From positions 39,466 to 103,465 of the IMG/VR virus record IMGVR_UViG_3300045977_000235: DNA of 64,000 nt. One strand, written 5' to 3'. This document shows, piece by piece, positions 1 to 8,216 of the stretch. The stretch comes from a virus. The stretch's first letter is position 1, and every line of letters starts with the position of its first letter. The notes beneath the pieces are model-generated. The model worked only from the letters and a program-made list of their open reading frames with translations. It had not been told where the DNA came from and ran no database searches. Both the position numbers and the translations under genes were made by a program.

Positions 1-2
1 AC

Positions 3-725
3 ATGACTGAACAAGAACTACTACCATTCTTATTGTTTAAGTGTCAAGTAGGATCTTACTTGTATGGTTGTAGTATTGATACAAGTGATACTGATTATAT
101 GGGAGTGTTTGTACCACCACTTGATTATACTTTCGGCTTTCAACATATTGAACATGTTGAATGTCGAACGAATCCATCATCTTCTGGCCGAAAAAATATT
201 CAAGAAGATAAAGATTGCATATATTTTACACTTCCTAAATTTATATTTCTTTGTATGAATGCAAGTCCTACATTATTAGAATTATTTTTTGTAAAAGAAT
301 TTGAATATTGTAATGAATATGGGCGATTGTTGTTACAAAATAGATCGTTATTCCTCAGTAAAAAGATCAAACAAACATTTCTTGGATACGTTAAATCACA
401 GCAAGAACAGCTATTCAAGGGTGATGCAATGTTGAATTATTACTACAATCCAAAAGTAGCGTACCATATAGTACGATTACTTGAAGAATGCTATCAACTC
501 TTGCATTATCAGTATATAAACTTTCCTCTTAAAAATGCTGCTGAACTACGAAAAATACGGTTAGGGATGCTTTCATTAAATAATTTAACCGATATAATAG
601 ATAATTATATGACTACAATCAATACAGTAGAAACATATCTTCCTGATGAACCAGATAAGAAAAATTTACAAGACCTTCAGAAGCGTATTATGTGGGACTA
701 TGCAGTAAAAGAGATGGATATATGA
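3..725 (+). CDS. Nucleotidyltransferase-superfamily protein (RlaP/PF10127-like)
   Basis: 240 aa. Residues 17-36 hold GSYLYG followed by a spaced D-T-D, the glycine-serine and double-aspartate metal site of the polymerase-beta nucleotidyltransferase fold. The arrangement and length match the PF10127 group often found in large phages next to RNA repair genes. The substrate cannot be told from sequence. The ATG lies at the window edge, so the SD is invisible and a start further upstream is possible. It opens a plus-strand operon and its stop overlaps the next start (ATGA). The phage also encodes two RNA ligases and a polynucleotide kinase, so a role in RNA end repair is an inference. Confidence 0.7.
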   Translation: MTEQELLPFLLFKCQVGSYLYGCSIDTSDTDYMGVFVPPLDYTFGFQHIEHVECRTNPSSSGRKNIQEDKDCIYFTLPKFIFLCMNASPTLLELFFVKEFEYCNEYGRLLLQNRSLFLSKKIKQTFLGYVKSQQEQLFKGDAMLNYYYNPKVAYHIVRLLEECYQLLHYQYINFPLKNAAELRKIRLGMLSLNNLTDIIDNYMTTINTVETYLPDEPDKKNLQDLQKRIMWDYAVKEMDI

Positions 726-1108
726 ACAAATATTATCATGCACTCTCCTCTGTAAAAAAGTGGGGAGGTCACATAGACGACTATATGAAGTATCATGCAT
801 TCTTTGATCAAACTAAAAATCATATTGCAGATCAACGACACAGATTGATATTACATAACTCATTCGGTATTGATTTGTTAGAACAGACTTATGGTGTGTA
901 CTTTATTAATAGTGCTGGTAAAGAAGTACCAGTACGTAAAATAGGAGAGCAACATGTACTAGAAGATTTAGGACAAATACCCTCACTCTATGAGTGTTTG
1001 TTACACACTCCAGATCAATCATGGTTAGGTGGAATTATACGACATAGACAGTTAGTAATTGTATCAGATGACATATTTACACATGCATATGAAAAGGAGA
1101 ATCTATGA
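722..1108 (+). CDS. DUF6915-like conserved phage protein
   Basis: 128 aa from the ATG inside the ATGA overlap with the upstream gene. An in-frame ATG at 692 would add ten residues but lies deep in the previous gene. The pattern MNKYYHA..S..KWGG..DDY..., then D..RHR..LH...GI, GVYFIN and GEQHV.EDLG, is what I recall of the DUF6915 family of small phage and bacterial proteins. No catalytic motif is evident and the function is unknown. It is translationally coupled on both sides. Confidence 0.7.
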   Translation: MNKYYHALSSVKKWGGHIDDYMKYHAFFDQTKNHIADQRHRLILHNSFGIDLLEQTYGVYFINSAGKEVPVRKIGEQHVLEDLGQIPSLYECLLHTPDQSWLGGIIRHRQLVIVSDDIFTHAYEKENL

Positions 1109-1491
1109 CTACTATATATATCGTTTCAGAAAAATTGTCAGAATATAATGATGAAGTCTATGTGTTTCATGAAGGTAATCAAGGGAAACCTATCAAAGCC
1201 TATACAAATAGAGAACCAGCAGAAGAATTGTGTTTCACACTAAACTGGCAATGGCTACTTGATAATGCAGATCCAGAGAAAAATGAATATTGCCAGTATG
1301 AATATCGTTTTGAAGATATGTTTTTTGGAAAAGCATGGGACTATCTACAAGACTATGAACTTACACATGAAAGTGATTTAATACGTTTTTCAGCAAAATG
1401 TACAGATTGTATTCCAATGGATGTTAAGAAGTACATTGCAGAACATTCAATTGCACCGTATTTGGTGATGGAGTGTACACTATATGGGTAG
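1105..1491 (+). CDS. Hypothetical protein
   Basis: 128 aa, not recognised. It starts in an ATGA overlap with the upstream gene and has an AAGGAG SD. It is acidic and rich in Tyr, Trp and Glu, with no membrane segment or cysteine pairs that suggest a fold. The overlap chain makes it a genuine operon member. Confidence 0.65.
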   Translation: MTTIYIVSEKLSEYNDEVYVFHEGNQGKPIKAYTNREPAEELCFTLNWQWLLDNADPEKNEYCQYEYRFEDMFFGKAWDYLQDYELTHESDLIRFSAKCTDCIPMDVKKYIAEHSIAPYLVMECTLYG

Positions 1492-1669
1492 TATGACAGA
1501 GTGGAGTGTGTGTTTGAAGGGTGAAATCTATCTGACCATCCAAGCACGGAGCAAAGAAGAAGCAATCAATTGTGCTTTTAAATGTATCAAGGAAGTACCA
1601 GGATACTTCAAAGTGAGAGAAACATTATGTGAGTCATTAGATTTCAAAGATGATGACGATGATGTATGA
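1484..1669 (+). CDS. Small protein, possible DpnD/PcfM-like fold
   Basis: 61 aa from ATG 1484, or 58 aa from the in-frame ATG at 1493. It overlaps the previous gene by 8 bp. The pattern of a beta strand, then S/E-EEA.N.A....., and an acidic tail (DFKDDDDDV) resembles two other small proteins here (41129-41326 and 42999-43205). Those look like DpnD/PcfM-type domains. The similarity is at the level of pattern only. Confidence 0.55.
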   Translation: MGSMTEWSVCLKGEIYLTIQARSKEEAINCAFKCIKEVPGYFKVRETLCESLDFKDDDDDV

Positions 1670-1701
1670 TCCAATTAAATTATTTAATAAGGAGTCCACC
1701 T

Positions 1702-1989
1702 ATGTTTTTAGGAATACCATTTTTAGAAATATTGTTGATGTTACAAATCAGTTGTATGCCCCCAAATATAGAGGGCAATATGCTGGTGTTCAAAGAGTGT
1801 AGGGCATTGCATCCTGCGGTTATATCGTGTATGACTGTGGGCAACACAGAAGTCATATTTCGACACGATTTAATGATTATGGCCTATGATCCTGAACCTG
1901 GTAATCTCAAAGCTGGCTACTATGAACGTACTTCTCCGGCCACTTGTGAATGGAAATATACAAGCATGGAGAAGAAACAAGATACATAA
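1702..1989 (+). CDS. Hypothetical protein with hydrophobic N-terminus
   Basis: 95 aa. I chose the ATG at 1702 because AAGGAG lies 8 bases upstream; a longer frame from 1666 only adds the translated dispersed palindrome. The N-terminal MFLGIPFLEILLMLQISC looks like a short signal or anchor, possibly with a poor lipobox cysteine. Four more cysteines follow. The function is unknown. The dispersed palindrome (1674-1688) sits in the gap before its SD. Confidence 0.55.
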   Translation: MFLGIPFLEILLMLQISCMPPNIEGNMLVFKECRALHPAVISCMTVGNTEVIFRHDLMIMAYDPEPGNLKAGYYERTSPATCEWKYTSMEKKQDT

Positions 1990-2004
1990 TGAAAGGAAAG
2001 AACT

Positions 2005-2181
2005 ATGGAACCAAAAGATGTTGTACCCTATCTTCAGAAGAAAATTGAAAAACTATTCAAAGAACCACCTGCTCTATTGAAGGAACCTTATTTATTCTAT
2101 ACGCTTGCTTCTATCCCATTGTGTATTGTAGGAGGAACACTACTCTATCGTTTACTCTGTAAGAAGAAAGATACCGTGTGA
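2005..2181 (+). CDS. 58-aa single-span membrane protein
   Basis: Begins MEPKDVVPYLQKKIEKL and has one hydrophobic span (about residues 34-52) followed by a basic tail (CKKKDTV). SD GGAAAG lies 5 bases before the ATG. Its TGA overlaps the GTG of the next gene (GTGA). Topology and spacing support a real gene; the function is unknown. Confidence 0.65.
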   Translation: MEPKDVVPYLQKKIEKLFKEPPALLKEPYLFYTLASIPLCIVGGTLLYRLLCKKKDTV

Positions 2182-2504
2182 AATACACATACCAGTACGT
2201 GTACGTGCTATCATTATTACTCCTGAGTATATTCTTTTCTCCTGTATCTTCTGCTACACTAACATGGACGTATAATGATAATCTTCATGAAGGATTTATC
2301 ATTTTTCGACGACAAGCAGGTACAGGATACATATGGCAAGAAATACAGAGAGTGGATAAAAACACGCTCAAATATGTGGATCAACATAATGATGTGTTGT
2401 ATTGCTACTATGTCAAAGCCTATGCTGGTACACGTATATCAGCACGGAGCAATATAGCATGTATGACGGTAATCAATCCTACAGATTTGGTGATACAAGA
2501 ATAG
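2178..2504 (+). CDS. Secreted fibronectin type III-like protein
   Basis: 108 aa with a GTG start overlapping the previous stop. A Sec signal peptide covers about residues 1-25 (Leu/Ile-rich core, then SPVSSA). The rest matches one FN3 beta-sandwich: an L-W-Y strand at the start, GF.I.R, a Y.D strand, CYYV.AY and a final S.SN. FN3 domains in phages usually decorate virions or bind carbohydrate. A free secreted form encoded beside a membrane peptide could act in the periplasm or at the cell surface (inference). Confidence 0.7.
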   Translation: MKYTYQYVYVLSLLLLSIFFSPVSSATLTWTYNDNLHEGFIIFRRQAGTGYIWQEIQRVDKNTLKYVDQHNDVLYCYYVKAYAGTRISARSNIACMTVINPTDLVIQE

Positions 2505-2602
2505 AGACAAGTTCCTTGTCTCTTAAAAAGAGATAAAATTTCGGGGAACATAATATATATAAAAATAATTATGGAGAGATAAATATATCTCTCCATTTTT
2601 TT
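2503..2602 (+). terminator. Operon-end hairpins, second is an intrinsic terminator
   Basis: The first hairpin pairs 2503-2511 with 2515-2523 (AGAGACAAG, loop TTC) and overlaps the stop codon. The second pairs GGAGAGATA 2573-2581 with 2586-2594 and is followed by A plus seven T (2595-2602), the classical rho-independent form. Together they close the plus-strand operon. Confidence 0.8.
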
Positions 2603-2604
2603 CT

Positions 2605-4064
2605 TTGAAAAATTCTAGTGAATAGTGGTATTAAATTATTTAATTTTTAAAATATTTTTACAAAAAATTTTAGAAAATTTTTAGAAAATTTTTAGACAAA
2701 AAACAAATATACACTCGCCCTGACCCCCTCTGTCATTTATTTGACAGACCCCCTGAGCCATAGTCACATAGCTAAACGCCTATGCATCTATCATCTCTTT
2801 TTTATATTAGACCTTAGCTATACATCTATATGGTCCTTCGTTATACATCTAATAAGACCTTAGTTAAGTACCTATATGTTATATAGCTAAGGACCATATA
2901 AGTATATACACATATAGCTAAGGACCGATATGTATACTAAAAGTCTAAAATGAGAATGAGAATCACTATGAGTCCTTAGTTAAACACCTATATATTCTCT
3001 GTATCATAATGATACAGTATTACATATGTATTACATTGTGTATAACATGTATTACATATGTAATATCATCTGATATTATCAGATATATATACTCTTTTAT
3101 CTGATAATAGTACCATGTATTACACCATATAATATATGTAATATATAAATACACTCTACATATTTTACAAAGTAAAAGCTTACATATAGCGTGTTACGTA
3201 TACGTAACATACTAAACGTTTACACAGTACATAATATGTAAACGTTATGATACGTTTACATAATAACGTAAACGTATTGATACATAGTGCATACGTATGC
3301 ATACGTAGTAATATGTAAACGTTATAGTATCTTTATGTTATAAACAACGTTGTTTACGTATACGAAACACCATACACGTATGCATATGGTGTCTTATGTA
3401 AACAACAAAGCACAATACAATACTAAGGTATACATATATGGTGTTATATATACATATGCTTTCATATGAAAGCACTATACTCTATATGTAAACATTATGT
3501 ATCATTCGTTTACTTAGTAAACGTTTACACTCTATATGTATACATATATAGTAATACGTAAACGTTATAGGATATATGTCTCTTTTTATCTTCTCTTATT
3601 CTATTATTATCCTCTCTTTATATATTATATAGAGGATAGTATCGTATGTTATGCTCTTATTAGTAGAGCATATATGCTCTCTTATAAAGAGCATAGTGTA
3701 TCTGTAGTACTTATAGAGAAAGAGAGTATTACTATAGAACATAGGCGATTAAATTATTTAATCTGTAGTCTTGTAGTGTGCTCTTATGGTGTAGTAAATA
3801 CGTAGTCTACAATATGCCTCTATAATGCCGTTTTTTATGTATACGTATTGAAAATAAGACGTTTTTTTAATAGGTGAGTATGTTTGTATGTCTTTATTAA
3901 AAAACAAGCTATATGCTCGTATAAGAGCATTATTGACATATACACGTTTTATACAAGATCTGTATAAACCTTATACAAGTCTTATATAAATCTTGTATAA
4001 GACCTATACATAATGACAAATCATTATCAATACATAGCAAAATGAAAGAGCATAAAAACAAGGT
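2605..4064. other. Gene-free, palindrome-rich region (left non-coding region)
   Basis: No open frame here has an SD or a protein-like composition. It contains the palindrome CTGTCATTTATTTGACAG (2730-2747) between C-runs and TAGCTAAGGACC at 2884-2895 and 2915-2926, with inverted relatives near 2832. The palindrome GTTACGTATACGTAAC is at 3193-3208. GTAAACGTTA recurs several times between 3237 and 3570, and the dispersed palindrome occurs at 2630 and 3747. Several of these words recur in 15.1-16.9 kb. An origin or control region is plausible (inference). Confidence 0.6.
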
Positions 4065-4167
4065 GAGTTTACAAAGTAAACTCTACAAGTACATATAGAC
4101 TCTATACAAGAGTCTTGTACTTGCTCTTATGCTCTTATAGCTTTACTTGCTTATTTCATAAGCAAGT
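4065..4167 (-). other. Nested hairpins at the 3' end of the minus-strand block
   Basis: Hairpins pair 4065-4072 with 4076-4083 and 4097-4103 with 4109-4115; the latter is enclosed by AAGTACA 4087-4093 with 4116-4122. A ten-pair hairpin, ACTTGCTTAT with ATAAGCAAGT (4145-4154 with 4158-4167), abuts the last stop codon. No T-run follows on the minus strand, so it may be an RNA end-processing or stabilising structure rather than a simple terminator. Confidence 0.6.
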
Positions 4168-4626
4168 TTATTGCTTATACAAGACACCATACACGAATCC
4201 TGTACTATCTTCTATGATACATATACTATGGTATGGTTCTAAACATGGGTATATTTCCATGTCATCTATATCTATCTCAATTTCTGTTACTGTACCGTTT
4301 TCTCCTAAAGCAATTATTTCCCCTATACCATCTAAAGACAATAGATGAAAATAAGCAACATATGCTTGCTCATTTTCATATTTACCTGGAGAAACAATCC
4401 TACCATCTACTATTCTATAGTCTTTTTCTATTTGCTCTTTTAATGTTTGCCCGAATTTTTCATTGTGTAGCATATGCTCTTTTTCCTCTCTTTTAATTGT
4501 TTCTTGTAGCTCTTGATAGAGTCTTATGTCGTTACCATATGGATCATCATACTCTGCATTTTCATGGTAGAGCATACTGTTATCCTCTCTTGACAATGGC
4601 ATAGTGTAGTAGTCAAAGTACTGCAT
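4168..4626 (-). CDS. Hypothetical acidic protein
   Basis: 152 aa with a clear SD (AGAGGAT, 7 bases before the ATG). It is strongly acidic and Tyr/Glu-rich. Residues 35-75 are a charged predicted helix (EL.ET.KREEKEH..HNEKFGQTLKEQ). The C-terminal half looks like beta strands (GEIIALGENGTVTEIEIDIDDMEI). I do not recognise it. It is the last gene of the minus-strand block. Confidence 0.65.
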   Translation of the reverse strand: MQYFDYYTMPLSREDNSMLYHENAEYDDPYGNDIRLYQELQETIKREEKEHMLHNEKFGQTLKEQIEKDYRIVDGRIVSPGKYENEQAYVAYFHLLSLDGIGEIIALGENGTVTEIEIDIDDMEIYPCLEPYHSICIIEDSTGFVYGVLYKQ

Positions 4627-4647
4627 TGCTCTGTATCCTCTCTTGTA

Positions 4648-4845
4648 TTAAGTACCGCAAATAATACAAGGATAATAGATGCAATGCTTGTTTGTTACGT
4701 TGTACTGTACTTTACAAGCAGTACAAAGCATACAATCTGTACATTGATACTGTTTTGCTTTGCAGTCTTTTTCCTCTGGTACATCGCTTGCTTGCTCTTT
4801 TTGTTGAGCAAGCAATAAGTGTAGTTTATTGAGACTTATTTGCAT
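4648..4845 (-). CDS. Cysteine-rich zinc-binding small protein
   Basis: 65 aa. A dense run of cysteine pairs (CTDCMLCTAC, then CIYYPCIIC) suggests one or two zinc sites; the N-terminal 30 residues are a Leu/Gln-rich helix. SD AGAGGAT lies 8 bases upstream. It could be a small protein- or nucleic-acid-binding adaptor; no family is recognised. Confidence 0.65.
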   Translation of the reverse strand: MQISLNKLHLLLAQQKEQASDVPEEKDCKAKQYQCTDCMLCTACKVQYNVTNKHCIYYPCIICGT

Positions 4846-4851
4846 TGTCTT

Positions 4852-5130
4852 TTATCCTCTATAGGCGAATTTTTTATCTGTCGTATAGTAGACGTACTGC
4901 GCCAATCTTTCCTTGTAGTTTCGTAGTATGCCTCTGTTTATATTGTCTTGAGTCCATCTGCTTTGTTTGTCATATGATGGTATGCTTGTATGGCAGAGTT
5001 TTTTAAACATGCTATATGCTTTATTAGAAGCAATTTCCAGAGTATCACAAGACTCTATATCCTTGTATGTTATCAAGTCTTGTGTACTTGCTACACTGTA
5101 CCCTAAAGCATAGTGTGTTTTCTGTGACAT
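4852..5130 (-). CDS. Tandem paralogue 1 (GYS..IAS.QDL family)
   Basis: 92 aa, SD AGAGGATAC. It shares with the next two genes the pattern ALGYS.ASTQDLITY, a middle ..M.KLCHT, and a C-terminal GI.RNYKERL. No known family was recognised. Three adjacent divergent copies suggest gene amplification followed by specialisation, as seen in phage accessory or anti-host loci. Confidence 0.65.
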   Translation of the reverse strand: MSQKTHYALGYSVASTQDLITYKDIESCDTLEIASNKAYSMFKKLCHTSIPSYDKQSRWTQDNINRGILRNYKERLAQYVYYTTDKKFAYRG

Positions 5131-5206
5131 TGTAAAAGTATCCTCTATAAATTGTTGTTTTATATGTTGCTCTATACACTTGCTTATAAAACAACATATA
5201 CACTTG

Positions 5207-5536
5207 CTACAGACTTGCTTGTAGTCTGTTTATTCTACTTGTGTAATTTGCCCGAATTCCTCTCACTATGCCACAAGAGTACACACTAAAGACGTTATAC
5301 TGTCTTGTCTCTTGTAGTGTCTTGAGTACCTTATACAATGCATCTGCCATTGTATCGAATTCAGTATAGCAGAGCTTATAGAATACCTCTCTTGCTTCTA
5401 AAGACGTTGTAATAGTACCGTAGTGTGACCATGTTACAGTATAAGGTACTTGTTTCCCTTGTATGATTAAATCTTGCCAAGACGCAATTGCAAAGCCTTG
5501 ACTATATCCTTGTCTGTAGATGTCTCTTTTTGTCAT
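5207..5536 (-). CDS. Tandem paralogue 2 (GYS..IAS.QDL family)
   Basis: 109 aa from the ATG at 5536, which has SD AAGGAAA 7 bases upstream; an upstream in-frame ATG at 5569 lacks one. Shared blocks are YRQGYSQGFAIASWQDLI, V.YKLCYTE and GIVRGIRANYTSRI. The function is unknown. A perfect 11-pair hairpin (5562-5572 with 5578-5588) lies in its leader. Confidence 0.65.
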   Translation of the reverse strand: MTKRDIYRQGYSQGFAIASWQDLIIQGKQVPYTVTWSHYGTITTSLEAREVFYKLCYTEFDTMADALYKVLKTLQETRQYNVFSVYSCGIVRGIRANYTSRINRLQASL

Positions 5537-5561
5537 GCGCTTTTTTCCTTGTCGTGTTATA

Positions 5562-5588
5562 AAGAGCATATGATAGACATATGCTCTT
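5562..5588 (-). promoter_or_regulatory. Leader hairpin AAGAGCATATG
   Basis: AAGAGCATATG 5562-5572 pairs with 5578-5588 around loop ATAGA. It sits in the gap between two paralogous genes, just upstream of the SD. On the minus strand TTTAT follows, so it may partly terminate transcription. It belongs to the recurring AGAGCAY hairpin family of this block. Confidence 0.55.
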
Positions 5589-5600
5589 GCTCTTGTTTGC

Positions 5601-5942
5601 TTACTTACTCTTTAATGCTTTTATCCTCTCTTTATAGTTTTTCTTAATACCTGCCGCTATACCATCATCAAAAACAAGCCAGACATCATAAGATTTGCTT
5701 TCTTGTGTCTCGTTTAATGCTTGTGCAGTAAACTCGAAAGGTGAGTATTCTCTATTCATTTCCTCTGCATCATAGCAGAGCAAGTAAAACAGATCTTCTC
5801 TGTCTGTATTGTCGTTTACAGTCTCAATACAAGCATTGTAGATGTGTTTAGGTACTTTATCACCTATAGATGGTAAGTCTTGATAGGATGCTATCATGTA
5901 ACCTCTACTGTACCCTATGCTGTAAATGTATCGCTTATTCAT
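5601..5942 (-). CDS. Tandem paralogue 3 (GYS..IAS.QDL family)
   Basis: 113 aa starting at the ATG in a TAATG overlap with the upstream gene; GAGG lies 9 bases before it. Shared blocks are YSIGYSRGYMIASYQDLP, LFYLLCYDAEE and GIAAGIKKNYKERIKAL. With the two genes downstream it makes a three-member array of unknown function. The conserved C-terminal block may be a nucleic-acid-binding helix (inference). Confidence 0.65.
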   Translation of the reverse strand: MNKRYIYSIGYSRGYMIASYQDLPSIGDKVPKHIYNACIETVNDNTDREDLFYLLCYDAEEMNREYSPFEFTAQALNETQESKSYDVWLVFDDGIAAGIKKNYKERIKALKSK

Positions 5943-6196
5943 TATTTGCATACCTCTTGCTGTATTGTGTGCATTCTCTGTCGTAAAGAATCAAGTACCT
6001 TGCCAGTGTAACAATGAAACGATGGTATAGTGTCTGTAATGCTTGTTTGCTCTATATAGTACCTTTCCATTGCATATTGATAACACTCTACTCCTACCAT
6101 GCAAAACAAGTCTGCAATGTATCCTCTATAAGTACTTTTCTTGCTTTCATAGTGGTCAATTGCTTTGCGTGCTATTGTCTCGTTACTGCTCTGCAT
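5942..6196 (-). CDS. Hypothetical protein
   Basis: 84 aa from the ATG at 6196 (GGAT 8 bases upstream); it overlaps the end of the preceding gene by 14 bp. A longer frame to 6247 lies entirely within that gene. Tyr- and Cys-containing, mostly helical; no family recognised. Translational coupling on both sides supports it. Confidence 0.6.
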   Translation of the reverse strand: MQSSNETIARKAIDHYESKKSTYRGYIADLFCMVGVECYQYAMERYYIEQTSITDTIPSFHCYTGKVLDSLRQRMHTIQQEVCK

Positions 6197-6371
6197 TGTT
6201 GAGTATCCTACGATAGATGATTCTGTAGTATGCTGTATACGGTGCATTTATACGGTAGTCTTTTAGATTGTCTCTTGCTTCTTTTCTGCTTTCACTACAG
6301 CAAAGATCTTCCCACCTATCATAAAAACCTTGGACAACGTAGCAGTACAAGTACTTGTTTGCTCTTTTCAT
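6183..6371 (-). CDS. Hypothetical protein
   Basis: 62 aa, Tyr/Arg-rich (YCYVVQGFYDRWEDLCCSESRKEARDNL split over about residues 8-37). The S-E-S-R-K-E-A-R helix after a strand resembles that of 7142-7351, so the two may be distant relatives. SD AAGGAAAGAG lies upstream. The leader holds the dispersed palindrome (6394-6410) and a 12-pair hairpin. Confidence 0.6.
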   Translation of the reverse strand: MKRANKYLYCYVVQGFYDRWEDLCCSESRKEARDNLKDYRINAPYTAYYRIIYRRILNNAEQ

Positions 6372-6419
6372 TGTGTGCTCTCTTTCCTTGTAGGATTAAA
6401 TTATTTAATCTGTACTGTG

Positions 6420-6452
6420 CTCTGTACCGTACTTACTTGTTACGGTACAGAG
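6420..6452 (-). promoter_or_regulatory. 12-pair leader hairpin
   Basis: CTCTGTACCGTA 6420-6431 pairs perfectly with 6441-6452; the nine-base loop reads ACAAGTAAG on the minus strand. The minus-strand order is a GGCATTGTAG box with an A-run (6450-6480), this hairpin, the 17-bp palindrome, the SD and the gene. Other leaders of the block have a similar order. Confidence 0.6.
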
Positions 6453-6548
6453 TATGCTTTTTTCGCTCTACAATGCCTCTATTTTACGTTGTAATGTTTG
6501 CCCTATACTTTCCTATGCTCTCATGAGAGCAATGCACTATAGAGCATT

Positions 6549-6956
6549 CTAGGCTGTTTTTTCGGCCATTGTAGACGTATATGCTTGTGGCACAGTAAAG
6601 AGCTTGCTTGTATCTTTACGCCAGACATAAGCGCCAGAGTGCAAGCAATTATCGTATATATAGAAGTAATCAATTGCTTTGTACTCTGGCGTATCAATTG
6701 CAAGTCTCTTGCCGTTTACGACATAAGAAAACACAAGCTTATGCCATATGTCTTTAGCTTTACAGTCTTTATATCCTCTAATGTACTCTTTCATGTATAA
6801 AGGTAGTCTATTATAGTCATCTGTCATTAGTACAATTTCCAGATACTTGTTAGTAATCTGCTTGCCAGAGTAACAGTAAAGCTCTGCATTGCAGTATATA
6901 TCATCTATACGTGCTAGCATTCTGTCTTTTATGTTGAGCATTCTATCTTTACGCAT
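6549..6956 (-). CDS. Hypothetical protein
   Basis: 135 aa with SD AGAGGAAAA 8 bases before the ATG; overlaps the next upstream gene by 8 bp. Tyr/Lys-rich with a helical N-terminus (RKDRMLNIKDRMLARID) and a mixed C-terminal half. No motif recognised. Confidence 0.6.
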   Translation of the reverse strand: MRKDRMLNIKDRMLARIDDIYCNAELYCYSGKQITNKYLEIVLMTDDYNRLPLYMKEYIRGYKDCKAKDIWHKLVFSYVVNGKRLAIDTPEYKAIDYFYIYDNCLHSGAYVWRKDTSKLFTVPQAYTSTMAEKTA

Positions 6957-7155
6957 TGCTTTTGTTTTCCTCTTGTAGAGCTTGTCTGCATTCTACGAAT
7001 TTTACATTGTTAGTGTTTAGGTAGTGAGTAAGCAAGTATTCGATATAGTCTATAGTCTCAAGATTGCTATGCATATTGAGACTTTCTCTTGCCACAATAA
7101 GAGCTTTATCAATGGCTCTTACTAAAGCTCTATAGTCTGCATTATATCGTTTCAT
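6949..7155 (-). CDS. Hypothetical helical protein
   Basis: 68 aa from the ATG at 7155, which overlaps the upstream gene by 14 bp with AAAGGTAG 14 bases upstream. A start at 7200 (83 aa) is possible but overlaps far more and lacks a good SD. Predicted all-helical (ALVRAIDKALIVARESLN, then ETIDYIEYLLTHYL). Function unknown. Confidence 0.5.
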   Translation of the reverse strand: MKRYNADYRALVRAIDKALIVARESLNMHSNLETIDYIEYLLTHYLNTNNVKFVECRQALQEENKSNA

Positions 7156-7351
7156 AATAAGACTCGTTACTACCTTTGTGCTCTTTAATAATATCGCCAT
7201 TCTCTAATAAGTAAACGCTTTCATTGGCACATCTACCATATGCAGACTTACTATGGTCAAGGTATATGTTAAACGTCAACAGAGCTTGTCTTTTATTGTT
7301 TGTCGTAAAGACGAATCCTACGTTACCAACTAGCACACTATACCGATCCAT
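7142..7351 (-). CDS. Hypothetical protein
   Basis: 69 aa, SD AAGGGAAAG 4 bases before the ATG. A strand (RYSVLVGNVGFVFTT) is followed by a helix (NKRQALLTFNIYL), a layout shared with 6183-6371 and 18536-18793. The function is unknown. Downstream genes are coupled to it by overlap. Confidence 0.6.
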   Translation of the reverse strand: MDRYSVLVGNVGFVFTTNNKRQALLTFNIYLDHSKSAYGRCANESVYLLENGDIIKEHKGSNESYYETI

Positions 7352-7371
7352 TTTGCTTTCCCTTATATGAT

Positions 7372-7413
7372 GCTATCATGGTACTTGCTTATGATTTGCT
7401 ATACCATGATAGC
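7372..7413 (-). promoter_or_regulatory. 12-pair intergenic hairpin
   Basis: GCTATCATGGTA 7372-7383 pairs with 7402-7413 around an 18-base loop that contains CTTGCTTATGATTTGC. It fills the gap between 7422-7703 and 7142-7351. The loop words recur in the structured RNAs at 14.7-14.9 kb. Confidence 0.55.
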
Positions 7414-7421
7414 GTTTTGCT

Positions 7422-7703
7422 TTAGTTCTCTACACTGTAGAGCTTTCTTGCTTTATACTTCTTAACAAGGTTATTGTACTCTCTTGCTTGTAAATGCAAT
7501 TGCTCTATAGGCAATATATCCTCTCTTATTAAGTCATGTTCAAGATTACTCGTTTGGCTTGTATTTGTCTCGTAACAAGACTCTACTCTATAGCATTCCT
7601 CTTGCGTGTTATAGTGGTATACCATAACGAGTCTATAAGGTTTACCATCTGTATCATTATTCCTACGTACTACTTGATAGAACCAGATATTACTTTGTGC
7701 CAT
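7422..7703 (-). CDS. Hypothetical protein
   Basis: 93 aa, SD GGGAAAGG about 8 bases upstream. Beta-rich N-terminal half (IWFYQVVRRNNDTDGKPYRLVMVYHY) and a helical, charged C-terminal half. No family recognised. Confidence 0.6.
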   Translation of the reverse strand: MAQSNIWFYQVVRRNNDTDGKPYRLVMVYHYNTQEECYRVESCYETNTSQTSNLEHDLIREDILPIEQLHLQAREYNNLVKKYKARKLYSVEN

Positions 7704-7709
7704 TATGCT

Positions 7710-7997
7710 TTACCTTTCCCTTGCCATTGATAGGATCTGCAAATAATCTACTTGCGATTCGATAGCATGAGATACTAGATCCATGATAAACCAAGCATTG
7801 TGTAACATATGGGTCTGCATTTTAGGAGGTATTGTCTTTTCTACTTCTTGCTCTATATAGTTTTTCAATGTCGATACTTTATCCTCTCTTGTACTTTTTG
7901 CTAGTTTTTCCAGATACGGTAAATGTACCTTGTCATTATTTAACCATAGGCTAACAATGAAAGTCTCAAAATTTGTCATACTCTGGTATTCTGCCAT
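7710..7997 (-). CDS. DUF7249-like small phage protein
   Basis: 95 aa, SD AGAGGAAAAG. The N-terminal MTNFETFIVSLWLNND fits the T-N-[FW]-E-T-[WF]-x-V-x-L-W-x-x-N-D pattern of a family common in phages (DUF7249-type), whose function is unknown. The rest is helical. The family link is from memory of the motif. Confidence 0.6.
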   Translation of the reverse strand: MAEYQSMTNFETFIVSLWLNNDKVHLPYLEKLAKSTREDKVSTLKNYIEQEVEKTIPPKMQTHMLHNAWFIMDLVSHAIESQVDYLQILSMARER

Positions 7998-8011
7998 TGT
8001 TTGCTTTTCCT

Positions 8012-8167
8012 CTATTTGTCGTTACCGTATACGCAAGTCTGCTCTTTTACTACTTCCATATGCAATGTATGCATTCTCGTTTCATAGTAAATATTCATAT
8101 GCATAATAGCGGCATATGACAGTACTACAAAAAGAGCAAGTACACTTGTCTTGATAGCAAATAGCAT
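8012..8167 (-). CDS. Small membrane-anchored protein
   Basis: 51 aa from the ATG at 8167 (SD AAGGAAAAC). The N-terminal MLFAIKTSVLALFVVLSYAAIM is one hydrophobic span or an uncleaved signal; the exported tail is His/Glu-rich with one cysteine. Function unknown. Confidence 0.6.
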   Translation of the reverse strand: MLFAIKTSVLALFVVLSYAAIMHMNIYYETRMHTLHMEVVKEQTCVYGNDK

Positions 8168-8186
8168 TTTGTTTTCCTTGTGTAGT

Positions 8187-8216
8187 GAGAGCATAGCAAG
8201 CAAGTACTATGCTCTC
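8187..8216 (-). promoter_or_regulatory. Leader hairpin GAGAGCATAG
   Basis: GAGAGCATAG 8187-8196 pairs with CTATGCTCTC 8207-8216; the loop contains AAGCAAG. On the minus strand ACTACACAAGGAAAAC follows, nearly the same tail as after the hairpin in front of the ParB-like gene. Confidence 0.65.
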
